NCBI GenBank assembly: GCA_023434015.1
Contig: JAEYTM010000049.1
Coordinates: 1-5,535 of the forward strand
Source of the DNA: Pseudomonadota bacterium
GTDB taxonomy: Bacteria; Pseudomonadota; Alphaproteobacteria; Caulobacterales; Caulobacteraceae
Reading direction: 5' to 3'
DNA: 5,535 bases
Shown: piece after piece, positions 1-5,535 of the stretch
How positions within the stretch are numbered: the stretch's first letter is position 1
Layout: every line of letters begins with the position of its first letter
Made by a program: the position numbers and the translations under genes
Notes under the pieces: model-generated
What the model saw: only the letters and a program-made list of their open reading frames with translations
The model's database searches: none
What the model was told of the DNA's origin: nothing

Positions 1-1
1 C

Positions 2-652
2 TTCGACCCCCTGTCCGGGCCGAAGCCCTACGTGGTGCTGTTCATCGGCGTCAACGGATCGGGCAAGACCACCACTCTGGGGAAGATCGCCGCGGACCTG
101 ACCGGGCGCGGCGCCAAGGTGCTGATCGTCGCCGGCGACACCTTCCGCGCCGCGGCGGTGGAGCAGCTGAAGGTCTGGGCGGAGCGGTCCGGCGCGGACT
201 TCATGTCGCGCCCGCCGAACTCCGACGCCGCCGGCCTGGCCTTCGACGCGGTCGAGCGGGCCCGCAGCCAGGGCTATGACGTGGTGCTGATCGACACCGC
301 CGGCCGCCTGCAGAACAAGCAGGGCCTTATGGACGAGCTGCACAAGATCATCCGGGTGGTGAAGAAGATCGAACCCGACGCCCCGCACGAGACCCTGCTG
401 GTGCTGGACGCCACCGTCGGGCGCAACGCCCTGGCGCAGGAGAATATCTTCGGCAACCAGATCGGCGTCTCCGGCATCGTCATGACCAAGCTGGACGGCA
501 CAGCCCGGGGCGGAGTGCTGGTGCCGGTGGCCCAGGCGTCCGACAGCCCGATCAAGCTGATCGGGGTGGGCGAGGGGATCGAGGACCTGCAGCCGTTCGA
601 CGCCCGCGCCTTCGCCCGCTCCCTGGTTGGCCTTGAGGAGACCGCGCCATGA
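2..652 (+). CDS. ftsY: FtsY, signal recognition particle receptor GTPase (3' part, 5' end outside window)
   Basis: FtsY is the membrane-associated receptor for the SRP. It pairs with the Ffh GTPase to deliver ribosomes making membrane proteins to the SecYEG translocon. The frame is open from base 2 to the TGA at 650-652 and gives 216 residues, so the N-terminal acidic region and most of the helical N domain lie before the window. The whole G domain is visible in order: P-loop GVNGSGKTTT (bases 47-76), DTFRAAA (137-157), DTAGR (293-307), TKLDGTARGG (485-514) and the closing GVGEGIEDLQPFD (about 563-601). These motifs match SRP GTPases, and the GVGEGIEDLQPF ending favours FtsY over Ffh, which would continue into a methionine-rich M domain. 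The GTG at base 32 is not the true start because homology continues upstream of it. The stop overlaps the yciB start, pointing to translational coupling. No key residue is missing. Confidence 0.97.
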   Translation, partial: FDPLSGPKPYVVLFIGVNGSGKTTTLGKIAADLTGRGAKVLIVAGDTFRAAAVEQLKVWAERSGADFMSRPPNSDAAGLAFDAVERARSQGYDVVLIDTAGRLQNKQGLMDELHKIIRVVKKIEPDAPHETLLVLDATVGRNALAQENIFGNQIGVSGIVMTKLDGTARGGVLVPVAQASDSPIKLIGVGEGIEDLQPFDARAFARSLVGLEETAP

Positions 653-1230
653 CCGATCAGACGCGCAAGTGGGTCCGCTGGTTCGTCGACTATTCGGCGC
701 TGGTGATCTTCCTCGCCGCCTTCTTCCTGACCGGACGGGACATGACCAAGGCGACGTGGGCGCTGGTCGCGGGATCGGCCGTGGCCCTGGCCGTCGGCTT
801 CCTGGTGGAACGGCGCCTGGCCTTCTTCCCGCTGATCGCTGGCGGCGCGGCGCTGGTGTTCGGCGGCCTGTCGCTGTTCTTCCACGACTCCCGGCTGCTG
901 AAGATCAAGCCGACGGTGATGAACGCCCTGTTCGGGGTGGTGCTGCTCGGTGGCCTGGCCCTGCGCAAGCACCCCCTGAAGCTGCTGCTGGGCGAGGCGT
1001 TCGACATGCCGGAGGCCGCCTGGCGGCGGCTGACCATCCATTACGCCCTGTTCTTCCTGTTTCTGGCGGTGCTGAACGAGGCGGTCTGGCGCACCCAGAC
1101 GGACGCGACCTGGGTGCTGTTCCGCTTCCCGGGTATGATGATCATCACCCTGGTGTTCACCGTCAGCCAGCTGCCCTTCCTGATGCGCTACGTAAAGGGC
1201 CAGGATCTACCGCCGCCGCCGACGGAATAG
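649..1230 (+). CDS. yciB: YciB / septation protein A (IspZ) family inner-membrane protein
   Basis: The 193-residue product is a polytopic inner-membrane protein of the YciB/IspZ family, linked in other bacteria to septation and envelope integrity; its biochemical role is not settled. Hydrophobic segments fall at about residues 14-28, 35-53, 57-77, 88-105, 130-146 and 158-178. The family-typical stretch LFFHDSRLLKIKPTVMNALF (residues 76-95) matches the conserved region around H-D-x-R-x-x-K-x-K-P-T in YciB proteins. Length is slightly above the roughly 180 residues of enterobacterial YciB. The ATG start is supported by GAGGAG at 635-640, eight bases upstream, and by the ATGA overlap with the ftsY stop. 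That overlap implies one operon and coupled translation. The C-terminus ends in a short proline run (PPPP, residues 188-191). The call is firm as to family; cellular function is by homology only. Confidence 0.93.
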   Translation: MTDQTRKWVRWFVDYSALVIFLAAFFLTGRDMTKATWALVAGSAVALAVGFLVERRLAFFPLIAGGAALVFGGLSLFFHDSRLLKIKPTVMNALFGVVLLGGLALRKHPLKLLLGEAFDMPEAAWRRLTIHYALFFLFLAVLNEAVWRTQTDATWVLFRFPGMMIITLVFTVSQLPFLMRYVKGQDLPPPPTE

Positions 1231-1249
1231 CCCGGCTCCGTCCACGGAT

Positions 1250-1269
1250 CGTCTGTCGTCAAACAGACG
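1250..1269. promoter_or_regulatory. Perfect 7-bp inverted repeat in the yciB-marR gap: candidate operator or weak terminator
   Basis: The arms CGTCTGT (1250-1256) and ACAGACG (1263-1269) are exact reverse complements around a six-base spacer. The site is 50 bases upstream of the MarR start and 19 bases after the yciB stop. MarR proteins bind palindromes of about this size, often in their own promoters, so autoregulation is possible. A TAGCTT at 1281-1286 could serve as a -10 element, which would put the repeat across the -35 position; that promoter reading is weak because no good -35 hexamer is seen. As a terminator it lacks a T-run. A second odd palindrome, TGCGG-T-CCGCA, lies at 1286-1296. 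Confidence 0.35.
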
Positions 1270-1318
1270 CAAAACCCGCCTAGCTTGCGGTCCGCACACA
1301 GGGGTGAGGCGGTACGGC

Positions 1319-1906
1319 ATGGCCAAGGACAAGACCGCGACCGCGACCGGAAGCGTCGCGGCCCTCGAACGCTCGCCCAGCCAGTTGCTGCACCGGGCGC
1401 TGCAGCTGGCGCTCGACCTGTACGCCGCCGAATTCGGCCCAGGCGATATCACTCAGCGCCAGTACGCCGTCCTTGCCGCCGTGGCCGACCACGAGGGCGC
1501 CATCCAGAGCGATCTCGTCAGGATCACCGGCATCGACCGCTCCACCCTGGCCGATATGGTCGCGCGAATGATCGCCAAGGGCCTGCTGGAGCGCGAGAAG
1601 GCGACACATGACGCGCGCGCCAATGCGGTGCGCCTGACCGAACAGGGGCGGGGCGTTCTCGAGGCGGCGCAGCCGAAGATGGCCGCGACCGACGCCAGGC
1701 TGCTGAAGCTGGTCGGCGGGGCCCGGCGGCGCGAGGCGTTCATCGATCTGCTGACCCGGGTGACCCGGAGTGGGACCGTGGAGGGGTCTTCGGCCAAGGC
1801 GAAGTCCGCCAAGGGCAAGGCCAAGGCCGCCAAGAAGAAATCCAAGCGCGAGGCGGCCCCACCTGCGTCGGAGCCTGCCCCGAAACGGGCGCGCCGGGCC
1901 GCCTGA
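1319..1906 (+). CDS. MarR-family transcriptional regulator with lysine/alanine-rich C-terminal tail
   Basis: The product (195 residues) is a winged-helix DNA-binding protein of the MarR type, which normally acts as a dimer responding to small ligands or oxidation. Residues 20-45 form a dimerisation helix. ITQRQYAVLAAVADHEGAIQ (44-63) and SDLVRITGIDRSTLADMVARM (64-84) make up the helix-turn-helix. GLLEREKATHDARANAVRLT (88-107) is the wing, with the usual D-x-R at its tip. The domain ends near residue 150. Residues 157-195 are an unusual extension with ten Lys and four Arg set among Ala, Ser and Pro, resembling histone-H1-like bacterial tails. I chose ATG 1319 because GAGG at 1306-1309 sits nine bases upstream; a GTG at 1304 is in frame but would overlap that site. 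The gene converges on the adhesin gene with 19 bases between stops and no visible terminator. The ligand and targets are unknown. Confidence 0.88.
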   Translation: MAKDKTATATGSVAALERSPSQLLHRALQLALDLYAAEFGPGDITQRQYAVLAAVADHEGAIQSDLVRITGIDRSTLADMVARMIAKGLLEREKATHDARANAVRLTEQGRGVLEAAQPKMAATDARLLKLVGGARRREAFIDLLTRVTRSGTVEGSSAKAKSAKGKAKAAKKKSKREAAPPASEPAPKRARRAA

Positions 1907-1925
1907 CCACCCGCGCCGCACCGGG

Positions 1926-3881
1926 TCACCAGCCGTAGGCGATGCCGGCCCGGCCGGCGGCGACGCCGGTCTGGAAGCCGGCTCCGGCCCCGACATTGAT
2001 GCTGACGTTGTGGTTCAGCCGTCCGATCGCTCCGAACCCGAAGGCGTTGGCGCCGTCGAAATGGCCGAGGTTGGCCGAGATCGAGAAGCTCTGGCCCGGC
2101 TGCAGCACCTGGGCGCCGCCCAGCGCCATCGCCACGGCCAGGCCATCGGCGTGGCGCTCGAACGTGCGCCCGGCCTGCCGCCAGCGACCATCGCTGGCCT
2201 CGAGCCGCCCTTCGAAGCCGTCGATCCGGTCGAACCAGGGGTTCATGTCCAGGGTGGCCAGATTCCCGGCGGCGTCCGCGGTGACGACATAGGTGCTCCC
2301 CGACTGGGCCTGGCGGCTGGCCTGCGAATGCACGCCGGCCAGGGTGTAGGTGTGCTGCGCGGAGCCCAGCGCCACCTGGTTGGGCCGGCTTGTCGTCACG
2401 CCCTGTCCGATGGCGACGGCATTGTCATGAGCAGCGATGGCCGACTGGCCGACCGCCACGCTGCGGGCGCCGCCGGCGCTGGCCGCCTGACCCAGCGCCA
2501 GCGACAGATCGCCGGTGGCCTCGGCGTTGCCGCCCAGGGCGCTGGAATGCTGTCCAGATGCGACGGCGGCGTATCCGATCGCCGTCGAAGGATCGCCGGT
2601 GGCCCGCGCCCCGGCGCCATAGGCGGTGTCGCCGAACTGCGCGGCCACGGCGCCGGTCCCCGCGGCGGTCGCGCCCTCGCCGGTCGCGTCCCCGCCCCCC
2701 ATCGCGGTCCGCTCCAGGCGATCGAGGGCGGCGGTCAGCGCCTGAACCTGGGCCCGCAGGGCGGCGATTTCGGTGTCGTGGTTGCTGGCGGGCGGCCCCG
2801 AGACCGAGTTTTTCAGGGCGCCGACGTCAGTGGTATTGGCGCCGACCTGAGTGTCCAGTGCGGCGAGAGCGCCGCCCAGGTCCCGGTAGGTGGAGCCGAG
2901 TATGCTGTAGCTGGGCGCGATGAAGGCGCCCGCGCCATCGAAACCCGCGCCGCCGCCGAGTCCGGCGATCAAGCTCTCCCGGATAGAGAACAGTTGCCGG
3001 CCGGTGACCGCGTCGGTGCTGGTCGCGCTCAGCCGGCCATCGGTGAGGTTGACGATCCGGCGGGTCAGCTCTGTTCGGCCATAGGATTCGCCGGCGGCGC
3101 GGCCGACGGAGACGACATTGTCCTCGAGGGCCGCGGAGCCCGACCCCATGGCGATCGACCCCACGCCGGTCGCGACGGCGCCATAGCCGAGTGCGAAGGA
3201 ATCCTCCGCCTCGGCGCCGAAAGCGCCGACGCCGGCGTCAGCCCCCGTTCCGATGGAAATGGCCCGCAGGCCGCGCGCTATGACGTTGCGCCCCAGGGCG
3301 ATGGTGTCCACGCCTTCGGCCTCGCTGCCCGCGCCGATGGCGATAGCGCCGACGCCCCCATCCGCACCGCGGCCGGCATAGGACAGCATGCCGATCGAAA
3401 TACTCCCTTCTGCATTCGACCCGGTAAAGCCGCCGCCGATGGCGGTGCTGGAAGCGCCGTAGGCGATGGCCCAACCACCTACCGCGGTCGATTTCGCATT
3501 GGAGGCGGATGTATAGGCTCCGAGCGCCGTCGCCTCGTCGGCGGACGCGAAACTCCCCGCGCCGACCGCCGTGCCGAAGAGATGCGCGGTCGATTCGAAA
3601 CCAATTGCGGTGCCGTATGTGTCGTCCGGATCCAGGCCTGCGATGGCCCCCTGGCCGACAGCGACGGAGCCCTCGGCGCCGGCCACCGCCTCCCAGCCAG
3701 CCGCGATGCTGGCCGATGCGTCAGCGGTGGGCGCGGTGTTGCGGTAGGCAGGAGCGGTGGCGGCGAACGGGATGGACTGGGCCCGGGCGTCGGCCGCGCT
3801 GCCCAGAACGGCGACCGTGGCGATCGCCGCGCAAGCGCGCGGCAGGCGCGCCCAGCGTCGGTCGCGGCGGTCGATGTTCAT
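1926..3881 (-). CDS. YadA-like trimeric autotransporter adhesin with two head domains
   Basis: This 651-residue protein fits a type Vc (trimeric) autotransporter, which would display a homotrimeric adhesin on the outer membrane. Residues 1-34 are a signal peptide: basic start, hydrophobic core, cleavage after ARA before Q35. Head 1 (about 58-262) has about thirteen repeats of the S-x-A-I/V-G-x-x-A-x-A type. A YadA-type neck follows at 268-298 (RRIVNL then TDAVTGRQLF). After a Y-x-x-L-G-x-A-L-x-A-L-D connector (332-343) comes a heptad coiled coil at 368-392 (I372, L375, V379, L382, L386, L389). Head 2 (about 410-508) has seven repeats. A linker typical of alphaproteobacterial members (HTYTLAGVHSQASRQAQSG, then TADAAGNLAT) leads to a helix and the YadA anchor (578-651), ending in aromatic W651. 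GGGGA at 3889-3893 lies seven bases before the ATG. The stalk is very short for the family. Ligand unknown; an araC-type gene lies upstream on the same strand. Confidence 0.93.
   Translation of the reverse strand: MNIDRRDRRWARLPRACAAIATVAVLGSAADARAQSIPFAATAPAYRNTAPTADASASIAAGWEAVAGAEGSVAVGQGAIAGLDPDDTYGTAIGFESTAHLFGTAVGAGSFASADEATALGAYTSASNAKSTAVGGWAIAYGASSTAIGGGFTGSNAEGSISIGMLSYAGRGADGGVGAIAIGAGSEAEGVDTIALGRNVIARGLRAISIGTGADAGVGAFGAEAEDSFALGYGAVATGVGSIAMGSGSAALEDNVVSVGRAAGESYGRTELTRRIVNLTDGRLSATSTDAVTGRQLFSIRESLIAGLGGGAGFDGAGAFIAPSYSILGSTYRDLGGALAALDTQVGANTTDVGALKNSVSGPPASNHDTEIAALRAQVQALTAALDRLERTAMGGGDATGEGATAAGTGAVAAQFGDTAYGAGARATGDPSTAIGYAAVASGQHSSALGGNAEATGDLSLALGQAASAGGARSVAVGQSAIAAHDNAVAIGQGVTTSRPNQVALGSAQHTYTLAGVHSQASRQAQSGSTYVVTADAAGNLATLDMNPWFDRIDGFEGRLEASDGRWRQAGRTFERHADGLAVAMALGGAQVLQPGQSFSISANLGHFDGANAFGFGAIGRLNHNVSINVGAGAGFQTGVAAGRAGIAYGW
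2358..2654 (-). repeat. Head 2: regular 14-residue YadA-type repeats in the adhesin
   Basis: Residues about 410-508 contain seven units: DTAYGAGARATG, STAIGYAAVASG, SSALGGNAEATG, SLALGQAASAGG, SVAVGQSAIAAH, NAVAIGQGVTT and NQVALGSAQ. The first five start exactly 14 residues apart (42 bases), much more regular than head 1. The block sits between the coiled coil and the membrane-anchor linker, that is, close to the cell surface. Confidence 0.85.
3096..3710 (-). repeat. Head 1: tandem YadA-type 13-16-residue repeats in the adhesin
   Basis: Residues 58-262 carry units such as SVAVGQGAIAG, GTAVGAGSFAS, STAVGGWAIAYG, AIAIGAGSEAEG and SFALGYGAVATG. Each unit should be one turn of a left-handed parallel beta-roll in the trimer head. 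Spacing varies from about 12 to 16 residues, and loops such as LDPDDTYG interrupt the regular pattern. The DNA copies are well diverged, so this is an old protein repeat and not a recent DNA duplication. Confidence 0.85.
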
Positions 3882-4025
3882 GCGATGATCCCCGTAGCCA
3901 TGACGCCTGCGGCGCGCGCGCAGAGGATTAACTAGGGTGACGGGCCTGGCCGTCGGGTGGCGACATCCGTCGATGGGGGACTTTTTTGACCTGACGTCTC
4001 ACTTGTTTGTCAGCCCGTCCCGCGC
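3882..4025 (-). promoter_or_regulatory. Adhesin upstream region (araC-adhesin gap), probable adhesin promoter and leader
   Basis: These 144 bases hold no gene. A separate adhesin promoter is likely given the gap length. The best candidate, read on the - strand, is CCGACGG (3956-3950) followed 13 bases on by CCTAGTTA (3936-3929), a partial match to the Caulobacter housekeeping pattern TTGACGS / GCTANAWC. The match is weak. CTGAC (3991-3995) and GTCAG (4009-4013) form a spaced inverted repeat that could be a regulator site. The AraC-type gene has no recognisable terminator here, so read-through into the adhesin is possible. Confidence 0.3.
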
Positions 4026-5081
4026 TCAGGCCGCGAGGGTTCGAAGCCATTGCTCGTAGCGGCGGTCGAGGCTGGCTGCTTCGGCGACCGATGGCGAGCG
4101 CGCGCCGTAATGCCGGGCGGCGCGCGGGCTCAACCCGTAACGCTGGCGGAAGGCGCGGCTGAAGTCGGCGGAACTGGAGAAGCCCAGGGCTTCGCCGACG
4201 GCGCCGATGGCGCGCTGGTTCTGCGTCGGGTCGACCAGAACGGCCATGGCCGCATGGAGTCGACGCTGGCGGATGTAGGCCGCCACCCCGCCGCAGGGCT
4301 CGAACATCCGATAGAGGCGGCTGCGGGACAGGCGGTGGCGGCGGCAGAGGTCGTCGGGACCCAGGACCGGGTCCTGAAGGCGCCGGTCGATGTCACGGCG
4401 AACGGCGCCGAACAGTGCCTGGTCGGTGCTGATCCTGCGCGCCGACGCACTGTCGTTCTGGGCGTTGAGGCAGGCGGCGAGCAGCTGGGCGGTCGCCTGG
4501 GTCAAGGTCCGCGCCTGGCCCTCGCTCATCGACGGCGCCTGCCGCCACAAGGCGGTTAGGTGGTCCTTGAAGAGGGCGGTGAGCGGATGGCAGCCGGGCG
4601 CCGTCCGCATGTGCTGGTCGTCCGGGCGCAGCAACAGCCCTTGCAGCGACGCGCGGGGCAGGAAGAGGGTCATGTTGGAGAGGTCCGTGGAGCGGGCGCT
4701 CATCTCGCGTGCGAGGTCGTAGACCAGCAGGCCGCCGGATGGCATGGCGACCGTCCCGCCGCTCCAGTCGCAATACTGCGTCCCGGCGACGTAGAACTGG
4801 ACCATGTAGTGGTCCATGCCGTCGCGGGCGATGGTGGAGGACGAGCGGCGCCACAGTTGCGCCCGCGTGCGGGCCTGGACCAGCATCATCGATCCAAGGC
4901 GATAGCTGGTCATCGTCGCCCTGAAGTCGTCGTTCTGCGCCTGCGTGCGGGTGCGCTCGACGTCGAACAGGCAGGAGATGCTCTCGCGCCACGCCTCGTA
5001 ACGCCGCGCCTGGGGCAGGTCTGAGACACAGAACCTTGACGCCGTGACCGGGCCGTCGGCGGCCTCGCCGCGCCGATTCAT
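4026..5081 (-). CDS. AraC-family transcriptional regulator (AraC-binding-like N domain + C-terminal HTH)
   Basis: The 351-residue product is a DNA-binding regulator of the AraC/XylS family. Residues about 15-200 form an N-terminal sensing region of the AraC_binding_2 kind (QFYVAG at 95-100, MPSGGLLVYDLAREM at 113-127), whose ligand cannot be read from sequence. The C-terminal domain (about 224-327) has both helix-turn-helix units: LCRRHRLSRSRLYRMFEPCG (245-264) with AAYIRQRRLHAA (267-278), then IGAVGEALGFSSSADFSRAF (292-311) with RQRYGLSPRAAR (312-323), which matches the family signature very well. A tail of about 28 residues follows. The start has a strong purine-rich site, GAGGTGAGGAG at 5092-5082. 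The gene lies 144 bases upstream of the adhesin gene on the same strand, so it may regulate it, but that is inference. It is 51 bases downstream of the small gene at 5133-5372. It appears intact. Confidence 0.92.
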   Translation of the reverse strand: MNRRGEAADGPVTASRFCVSDLPQARRYEAWRESISCLFDVERTRTQAQNDDFRATMTSYRLGSMMLVQARTRAQLWRRSSSTIARDGMDHYMVQFYVAGTQYCDWSGGTVAMPSGGLLVYDLAREMSARSTDLSNMTLFLPRASLQGLLLRPDDQHMRTAPGCHPLTALFKDHLTALWRQAPSMSEGQARTLTQATAQLLAACLNAQNDSASARRISTDQALFGAVRRDIDRRLQDPVLGPDDLCRRHRLSRSRLYRMFEPCGGVAAYIRQRRLHAAMAVLVDPTQNQRAIGAVGEALGFSSSADFSRAFRQRYGLSPRAARHYGARSPSVAEAASLDRRYEQWLRTLAA

Positions 5082-5132
5082 CTCCTCACCTCACGCATAC
5101 TCGCGCGATGGTGTTTAAACGGGACGCACCGG

Positions 5133-5372
5133 TCAACCCGGGCGTTCGCTGCGCTCGGCGGGATACCTCGGCCCGGTAATGTTCGCGGGGCGCAGGTAGG
5201 GGGAGCGAAGCCGGTCGTAACCGGTCTCCGGCAGGCCGCGCATGATCATGTCGAGCAGGGCCGGCCCCTGGGTGCGACCGGGCGGCGGCTCACCGTAGAG
5301 TTCGCGCCACAGGGCTACGGCCTCGTCGTAGACCCGTTGCCGGCGCACCTCGCTGTCATCTGCCGCAGTCAT
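5133..5372 (-). CDS. Small hypothetical protein, 79 residues
   Basis: I do not recognise a named family. The frame runs from ATG 5372 to TGA 5133-5135. The protein is soluble, charged and proline-rich, with no signal peptide or membrane segment. A likely amphipathic helix covers about residues 8-26 (RRQRVYDEAVALWRELYGE), followed by EPPPG and a second helix near LLDMIMRGL (40-48); the last 25 residues look unstructured. The W-R-E-L-Y/F-G-E-P-P-P pattern resembles small uncharacterised proteins I associate with Caulobacterales, which supports a real gene, but this is from memory. Third codon positions are mostly G/C, as in its neighbours. No good ribosome site lies before the ATG, and a small inverted repeat (GCCGG/CCGGC, 5373-5391) abuts it, so the start is uncertain; a GTG at codon 9 is an alternative. 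It lies 51 bases upstream of the AraC-type gene, same strand. Confidence 0.6.
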   Translation of the reverse strand: MTAADDSEVRRQRVYDEAVALWRELYGEPPPGRTQGPALLDMIMRGLPETGYDRLRSPYLRPANITGPRYPAERSERPG

Positions 5373-5453
5373 GCCGGGAAAACTCGCCGGCCTGCTCGCT
5401 GTTCCAGAATAAGAGCGTTAATCTTTCAAAAGCTTAGGCTTGCGACCTGAAAA
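5373..5453. other. AT-richer intergenic gap upstream of the small hypothetical gene
   Basis: Roughly 5403-5453 is clearly richer in A and T than anything else in the window, as expected for a promoter region of the - strand genes. It includes AAGC-TTAG-GCTT (5430-5441), a 4-bp inverted repeat too small to call a terminator. No convincing -35/-10 pair was found. The GCCGG/CCGGC inverted repeat at 5373-5391 lies directly against the start of the small gene. Confidence 0.3.
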
Positions 5454-5535
5454 CTACACCCGGATATCGAGCAGCGACCCCGGACGCAGGATCCGCTCGG
5501 GCGCGGCGGCCGACGGATCGGGCAGGCGCTGGACG
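5454..5535 (-). CDS. C-terminal end of an unidentified protein (5' part outside window)
   Basis: Read on the - strand, the frame is open from the window edge to a TAG at 5456-5454 and gives 26 residues, VQRLPDPSAAAPERILRP then GSLLDIRV. Twenty-three of the 26 codons end in G or C, which fits coding in this genome, and the sequence just after the stop turns AT-rich as expected of an intergenic gap. The fragment is too short to assign a function. Other frames are also open over this short stretch, so the call rests on codon bias and the change in composition. Confidence 0.45.
   Translation of the reverse strand, partial: VQRLPDPSAAAPERILRPGSLLDIRV

Noticed and set aside
274..1041. Open frame on the - strand across ftsY and yciB
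   Set aside because: It lies opposite two well-supported genes; the translation is Gln/Arg/His-rich and featureless.
2358..3710. Recent tandem DNA duplication or CRISPR-like array in the repeat region
   Set aside because: The periodicity is at the protein level; the DNA units are diverged and contiguous, with no conserved repeat/spacer alternation.
1770..3935. A 721-codon open frame on the + strand, antisense to nearly the whole adhesin gene
   Set aside because: Its product is low-complexity Arg/Gly/Ala/Pro with no domain, signal or repeat logic, and it overlaps the marR-type end as well. Long antisense frames are expected opposite high-GC, Gly/Ala-rich repeat genes.
3961..3987. Possible intrinsic terminator: small CGAC/GTCG hairpin followed by TTTTTT on the + strand
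   Set aside because: No + strand gene ends here, the stem is only four base pairs and is separated from the T-run by a purine stretch.
4050..5024. Open frames on the + strand across the AraC-type gene
   Set aside because: They lie opposite a gene with a clear family signature and a strong ribosome site, and their products show no recognisable domain.
5113..5136. TTGACC followed by GTTTAAAC upstream of the AraC-type gene, like a Caulobacter-type promoter
   Set aside because: The elements individually resemble TTGACGS and GCTANAWC, but the spacer is about nine bases, shorter than expected, and the TTGACC overlaps the stop codon of the small gene. Kept only as a note.
5403..5450. CtrA-type TTAA-N7-TTAA site in the AT-rich gap
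   Set aside because: TTAA occurs once but the second half-site is not matched on either strand.

Overview
The window looks like a high-GC alphaproteobacterial chromosome, most likely a member of Caulobacterales (Caulobacter, Phenylobacterium or Brevundimonas type). This rests on the strong G/C preference at third codon positions, the ftsY-yciB gene order, and the style of the adhesin and the AraC-type regulator. The lineage is inference, because there is no rRNA or other marker gene here.

Layout. Bases 1-1230 hold a housekeeping pair on the + strand: the GTPase end of ftsY (its 5' part lies before the window), then yciB (septation protein A / IspZ family), which overlaps ftsY by an ATGA start/stop. 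After an 88-base gap carrying a perfect 7-bp inverted repeat comes a + strand MarR-family regulator (1319-1906) with an unusual lysine/alanine-rich tail. It converges, with only 19 bases between stops, on a large - strand gene (1926-3881). That gene encodes a YadA-like trimeric autotransporter adhesin: signal peptide, two separate blocks of YadA-type head repeats, a neck, short coiled coils and a C-terminal beta-barrel anchor. Upstream of the adhesin, on the same strand, lie an AraC-family regulator (4026-5081), a 79-residue protein of unknown function (5133-5372), and the last 26 codons of a further gene (5454-5535) that begins beyond the window.

How the parts may work together. ftsY and yciB are cell-envelope housekeeping functions (membrane targeting of ribosomes, septum/envelope integrity) and look co-transcribed. 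The adhesin is a surface protein for attachment or self-aggregation. It is flanked by two transcription factors, MarR-type convergent and AraC-type upstream, so a locally regulated adhesin locus is a reasonable hypothesis, but nothing in the sequence proves that either regulator controls it. No mobile element, CRISPR array, tRNA or rRNA was seen. The most distinctive points are the two-headed, short-stalked adhesin and the histone-like tail on the MarR protein.
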